From positions 1 to 22,984 of the forward strand of contig JANTHH010000013.1 of the NCBI GenBank assembly GCA_024762485.1: a DNA stretch of 22,984 bases, given 5' to 3'. Positions 21,636 through 22,984 of the stretch are shown in pieces; the first letter of the stretch is position 1; each line of letters begins with the position of its first letter. This DNA is from Chromatiales bacterium (GTDB lineage Bacteria > Pseudomonadota > Gammaproteobacteria > Chromatiales > Chromatiaceae). The notes beneath the pieces were generated by a model. The model did no database searches and was not told the DNA's origin. It was given only the letters and a program-made list of their open reading frames with translations. A program made the position numbers and the translations under genes.

Positions 21636-22430
21636 CTATTCGGAAGTGACCGCATCGACCTCGGCCAACGCCGCGATGGCACGGGTCAGCAACTGTTTCG
21701 GGCCGTCACCCTTCTGCCAGGTGGCCGTGCCCTGTTTCAGACCCAGCGCCGCGCATTCCTTGTGTTCGTCGACAATGGCGGACGCCAGCTGGCCGGCGTC
21801 CCCGGCAGCGGTCTCGGGCAGGATGGCGAGGAAGCCGTTCTCTCCCCACATGCCGATCTGGTCGACCCAGCGCAGCCGGTCGCGCAGGTAGTGGGCGAGC
21901 TGGCGAAAGCACTCCGGATCAGCGGCAACCTCCGCATCAACCTGGAACACCGCGATGCTCAGCGGATTCTGGTATCGCCGACTCAGCGAGACCTGGCGCT
22001 CCAGCGCCTGACCCAGCGCACGCTGGTTTGGCAGTCCGGTGACCGCATCGGTCAGCCGCAGCGTGTCCACCTCCTGCTGCAGGCGCTGGTTCTCCTGTTC
22101 GAGCAACATCTGTGGCGTGACATCCGTGTAGTACAGCAGGGTCACCGGCCTGCCGTCGGCATCCTCACTGGTGCGCGCCTGGCAGTGCAACCAGATGTTG
22201 CTGCCGACCTCGGGAACGAGGTGTATCAGCTCGTTGTCCCCCGCCAGCAGATGGGCCAGGGGCGCCCCCTGCTGACCCACCGGCTGGCCGGTCAGTTGAT
22301 CGGCATCCAGCCCCAGGCGCTCACACAACGGCGCGCTCAGCCAGAGGATGTCGCCTGTTTCGCCCAATGCCAGCACCAGCAACGGCAGGTCTTGCAGCCA
22401 GGACAGCTGTGGTCCGCTTCGCTCGTTCAT
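21636..22430 (-). CDS. PAS-like/degenerate GGDEF protein in operon with cyaA
   Basis: This is a 264-residue, apparently soluble protein. Residues of about 10-110 resemble a PAS sensor domain (LPLLVLALGETGDILWLS, then TLLYYTDVTPQM), residues 108-125 a coiled-coil linker, and 126-264 a GGDEF fold starting LTDAVTGLPNQRAL. The catalytic GGDEF loop is replaced by GENGF (196-200), and the metal and RxxD inhibitory-site residues are not evident, so diguanylate cyclase activity is unlikely. I chose the ATG at 22430, which has AGGAAAGGGG upstream, over the longer frame from 22502. Its position directly before cyaA suggests a modulator of adenylate cyclase or a receptor for GTP or c-di-GMP; that is inference. 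Confidence 0.85.
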   Translation of the reverse strand: MNERSGPQLSWLQDLPLLVLALGETGDILWLSAPLCERLGLDADQLTGQPVGQQGAPLAHLLAGDNELIHLVPEVGSNIWLHCQARTSEDADGRPVTLLYYTDVTPQMLLEQENQRLQQEVDTLRLTDAVTGLPNQRALGQALERQVSLSRRYQNPLSIAVFQVDAEVAADPECFRQLAHYLRDRLRWVDQIGMWGENGFLAILPETAAGDAGQLASAIVDEHKECAALGLKQGTATWQKGDGPKQLLTRAIAALAEVDAVTSE

Positions 22431-22470
22431 ACCCCTTTCCTCGTCGTTTTGTCCGCCCGCACACCTGGCG

Positions 22471-22490
22471 GCGACCGTGACGGCGGTCGC
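22471..22490. repeat. 7-bp inverted repeat upstream of the GGDEF-cyaA operon
   Basis: The arms GCGACCG (22471-22477) and CGGTCGC (22484-22490) flank a 6-base spacer, 41 bases upstream of the GGDEF-gene start. It could be a leader hairpin, part of a terminator for the upstream MazG-like gene, or an operator. No U-tract is present. I see no clear sigma-70 promoter in the 22431-22574 gap. Confidence 0.3.
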
Positions 22491-22574
22491 GCGCGGCATC
22501 ACTTAGGCATTTGATTCTTCCAGGGGGCTTAACGGCGGGCGGGATCGAGACTTGAGGGGAAGACAGGGATGGAT

Positions 22575-22931
22575 TCAGTCGTCGTACTCGGAGGCACGAC
22601 GCGCATCGCCACGGACCTTGTCGGCCGGGTAGCGTGCCTCGTTGATGGCCACCTTGCGATCGGCGGCCGCCAGCAGATCGATATCGAGACGCTCGGCGAG
22701 GCGGACCAGGTAGATGAGGATATCCGCCATCTCCAGCGCCACCGCCTCCCGTCGCGAGGTGTCCAGGCCGGCACTCTGTTCTTCGGTCAGCCACTGGAAA
22801 TGCTCCAGCAGTTCGCCAGCCTCCCCAGCCAGCGCCATGGCCAGGTTCTTCGGCGAGTGGAATTGCTCCCAGTCGCGCTCGCGTGCAAAGGCGAGCAGGC
22901 GTGCATCGAGTTCGGTCAGTGAGTCGGTCAT
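22575..22931 (-). CDS. MazG-like nucleotide pyrophosphohydrolase (dCTPase/RS21-C6 type)
   Basis: This is a 118-residue single-domain all-alpha NTP pyrophosphohydrolase. The metal-binding acids are E37 and E40 (GEAGELLEHFQW) and E67 and D70 (EMADILIYL), followed by Lys93 and Asn97 before ARYP, the family's typical substrate-side residues. FHSPKNLAMAL near 24-34 is the conserved N-terminal helix. Such enzymes hydrolyse dCTP or non-canonical nucleotides to the monophosphate and pyrophosphate, cleaning the pool. The start at 22931 has only a weak Shine-Dalgarno. The remaining 53 bases to the right edge show nothing I can assign. Confidence 0.92.
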   Translation of the reverse strand: MTDSLTELDARLLAFARERDWEQFHSPKNLAMALAGEAGELLEHFQWLTEEQSAGLDTSRREAVALEMADILIYLVRLAERLDIDLLAAADRKVAINEARYPADKVRGDARRASEYDD

Positions 22932-22984
22932 CGGCCGGGTCCAGTGATCAGATGGTATGCAGCTGCTGATCGTGTCTCCGCTCA

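Noticed and set aside
21636..22430. Active diguanylate cyclase
   Set aside because: The GGDEF loop is GENGF, which lacks the required catalytic acids.
20499..22514. 671-codon plus-strand open frame
   Set aside because: Antisense to cyaA and the GGDEF-like gene; no motif or start signal supports it.

Overview
The window is GC-rich, densely coded chromosomal DNA from a gammaproteobacterium. The gene content (class I adenylate cyclase CyaA, LptM next to LysA, oligopeptidase A, a Mg-type HemB, a K+-independent proton-pumping pyrophosphatase and an SHP/DHC cytochrome cluster) fits a free-living respiratory or sulfur-oxidising Chromatiales-like lineage. That placement is inference. I see no tRNA, rRNA, CRISPR array, insertion sequence or phage gene. 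No gap between genes exceeds about 200 bases.

Left part (1-6200): the 5' part of ubiD runs off the left edge on the minus strand. A divergent gene encodes a small exported protein of unknown function. It converges on a UPF0149 (YgfB/YecA) gene that is translationally coupled to prlC. Next comes a minus-strand pair, lemA and a GIDE-domain membrane protein that carries one canonical EF-hand loop.

Middle part (6260-12162): a gamma-class carbonic anhydrase-like gene converges on a CPA2 cation:proton antiporter. Divergent from the antiporter is a tightly packed plus-strand operon of six genes: cytochrome b561, an SHP-type oxygen-binding cytochrome c (DUF1924), a diheme cytochrome c (DHC), a PepSY protein, and a PhoP/PhoQ-like response regulator and sensor kinase. 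The redox proteins form a plausible electron chain from quinol through b561 and DHC to SHP. The last three genes probably sense something at the envelope and control the operon. A 6-N5-6 direct repeat next to a -10-like element upstream of the first gene is a candidate site for the operon's own regulator.

Right part (12140-22984): almost everything is on the minus strand. In map order it holds aroE, a ComFB-family gene, hppA with a clear intrinsic terminator, hemB, lysA with lptM directly upstream, one plus-strand carboxylesterase, cyaA preceded by a PAS/degenerate-GGDEF protein in the same operon, and a MazG-like nucleotide pyrophosphohydrolase. Three genes touch nucleotide second messengers: CyaA makes cAMP, the degenerate GGDEF protein looks catalytically dead, and ComFB proteins have been reported to bind cyclic dinucleotides.

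The most interesting items are the SHP/DHC/b561 operon with its own PepSY-PhoPQ-like regulation, the degenerate GGDEF protein coupled to adenylate cyclase, the EF-hand inside the GIDE partner of LemA, and the orphan exported protein near the left edge. None can be shown from sequence alone to be a new system.
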